DNA of 64,000 nt. Source: Cryptomeria japonica. Its lineage: Eukaryota > Streptophyta > Pinopsida > Cupressales > Cupressaceae. The position numbers and the translations under genes are program-made. The stretch lies in NCBI RefSeq assembly GCF_030272615.1, contig NC_081410.1, positions 117,621,140 through 117,685,139 of the forward strand, read 5' to 3'. The notes under the pieces are model-generated. The model had not been told where the DNA came from. It did not search any database and was given only the letters and a program-made list of their open reading frames with translations. Numbering within the stretch: position 1 is the first letter of the stretch; each line of letters starts with the position of its first letter. Below, piece after piece: positions 62,362 through 64,000 of this stretch.

Positions 62362-64000
62362 TGTTGATGTGTTTTTTATGCACATGCAAACACAGAATAA
62401 AATACCGAAGTATCTTATCCTCTTTTGAGTAAAGTCTTCGAATGCTGAAGATGTCGCAAAAAGGATCAATCGGGATGACTTCAAGGTTCTTTTCTGTAGG
62501 ATCTCTACGTGTGGATAAGCTCTCTGTGGTATGATGTGATTTGCTGGAATCACAAGGGGACTTACACTTGATGACCTAAATGTTTGATTTGTTGGAATCA
62601 CAAGATTTACTAACTAACTGGACGACAAACAAATGGCAAAAGATGCAAGGTTCAGGAAGTCTACTCTACTACCTAGAATGCGAGAAGATGGATGAATGAC
62701 TAGGTGGAGTCCTACTGGGCTGGGTCTCACCATCAGGCTGAACAATTCAACACCAACTCAATGCGATCTTCTAAGGGATGCTTCCAATATGTTTAAATCG
62801 TACACCATCTGACAATGATCACCATTCAAGAAAATGCATGAAACAATAGACGTGTAATGACTTATGATTAAGCTCATTTCATTCCAGTTGACCACGCAAG
62901 GCGCACTTACCATCAGCAAGAGGCTAGTGGTTTGGATTAGACGGATTCCACACAGGTGCATTCAACAATTTCCTTCATTTGATCTAATCATCTACCATCT
63001 AGAATTGAAGATTCAACAAGAAACCATGCATTTTGCAAGAAACGACACACTTCACCATTACTTCAATGAAAATGGAGTTTGTTTACAATCAATGGCAACA
63101 ATTTCTTGCCTTGTCCTCCTATTCTACTCTAATTGCTACTCTATCAACTGACTATTCACCTTCTAACTACTCTCTATTCACTAACTCCTTTCTATTATCT
63201 ATTCTAACTACGCTCTATTTACTTTTACAAATGAAGAGCTAGGGCTTATATAGTGCCCATAATACAATTCGATGGCTAAGATCAATTTGAGATCAATGGC
63301 CAAGATTCAATAATGAAAACCCTAATTAGGGTTTGTTACAACCATTACATAGCATTTAATGCTTGACCAATGATAAAATTACATTTTTAGGACACGTCTT
63401 CTCCGGAAAATTCGACCAATAGATAGCTGGGGTAGGTACATAGAAGTTTGTGCCACCTCCCATGAGTTAGGTACATTGAATCTGGACATGCTGAGGTGGA
63501 CCAATCCGATTGGAGAAGTGATGACTGGGATGCCACCTCGTCTGACACTTGGTTGATGCCAATTTGATGTTGCTGAGAAGCTAGCTTTAATTAACTCTTT
63601 TGAAACTATCTGCTTCTTCAATGAACCCTTGCTCTAACTTCTTTTGTCTTTGATGTGCAGGATGATGATGCACCTCGCCTTGGAATGCTGGATTGGAAGA
63701 GGTTAGTCATGATGATGCTAGACTGGAGGAGGTCGCCCTTATCCTTGCTTGATCTTCTTTGATGAGAACCTGCCAACTTGTAGATCCTCTGGGCTTTGGA
63801 ATCGCCATCTTGATACCTACACAACATTTCAAAATTAGTAATATATCTTGAAGTCTAGAAATTAAACCTAAAAGGAAGATTTAAGATTTTAATTAGGAAA
63901 CTTCATGATAAATCTTGAGTTATCATTTCCTAATTAACCATGCAATACTTAGATTTTTCCAAAACAAATGTCCAAAAATCAAACCTTAAACAAGGGTGTC
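62362..64000 (-). repeat. Minus-strand gypsy-type LTR with promoter, runs off the window
   Basis: Read on the minus strand, a TATA box CACTATATAAGC (63244-63255) is preceded by CCCTAATTAGGGTTTTC and followed by an untranslated stretch that ends at ...CACATCAACA, 62362, a typical LTR terminus. The LTR start is not seen and may lie beyond 64000. A CTATTCTAACTA/CTCTATT-type repeat lies at 63120-63220. Small frames here are unsupported. Confidence 0.5.

Overview
This 64-kb window is plant nuclear DNA made almost wholly of layered transposable elements, simple-sequence DNA and AT-rich decay products. I found no convincing host protein gene, tRNA or rRNA. Plant-type L1 LINEs (DUF4283-type ORF1, RNase H-bearing ORF2), Ty1-copia and Ty3-gypsy LTR elements with very long LTRs, a BED-type hAT transposon and long (TA)n, (CA)n and (GA)n tracts suggest a seed plant with a very large genome. 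I favour a conifer, but that is inference from texture and not proof.

Layout. 1-10.2 kb: a decayed gag zinc-knuckle fragment; a decayed helical env-like frame that ends at a polypurine tract and a Sirevirus-like 3' LTR; then a gypsy gag on the minus strand that the LTR abuts, with its leader and LTR promoter. 10.2-19.8 kb: a gypsy family with 2.1-2.5 kb LTRs that carry arrays of short hairpins, a Sirevirus-like solo LTR, an LTR pair in inverted orientation, a gag-only gypsy remnant and several microsatellites. 19.8-27 kb: two copies of a composite repeat with a GA-rich core, around a 5'-truncated LINE (LINE-1) with target-site duplications. 27-42.7 kb: a second LINE (LINE-2) split by a young non-autonomous copia element (27787-32832, 5-bp target-site duplication, LTRs differing at 5 of 478 sites) and by a 3.35-kb solo LTR; its RNase H region holds a 656-bp (TA)n expansion. 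42.5-46 kb: satellite-like monomers with a partial segmental duplication, then AT-rich DNA. 46-53.1 kb: a full-length but decayed LINE (LINE-3, 9-bp duplications) with an extra frame after ORF2. 53.4-58.2 kb: a third GA-core repeat, AT-rich DNA, a possible old 5' exon and a dead copia integrase. 58.25-61.83 kb: an almost intact hAT element with 8-bp duplications and an intact DDE triad. 61.9-64 kb: minus-strand gypsy LTR pieces.

Function. Only the hAT transposase and the copia gag-protease frame are long and nearly intact. The hAT gene has one frameshift in its BED finger. The copia protein lacks integrase and reverse transcriptase and would need a helper element. The least expected features are the covarying hairpin arrays in two diverged gypsy LTRs, the extra LINE-3 frame, the copia protein's unrecognised C-terminus, and a perfect 42-bp-arm palindrome upstream of the hAT gene.
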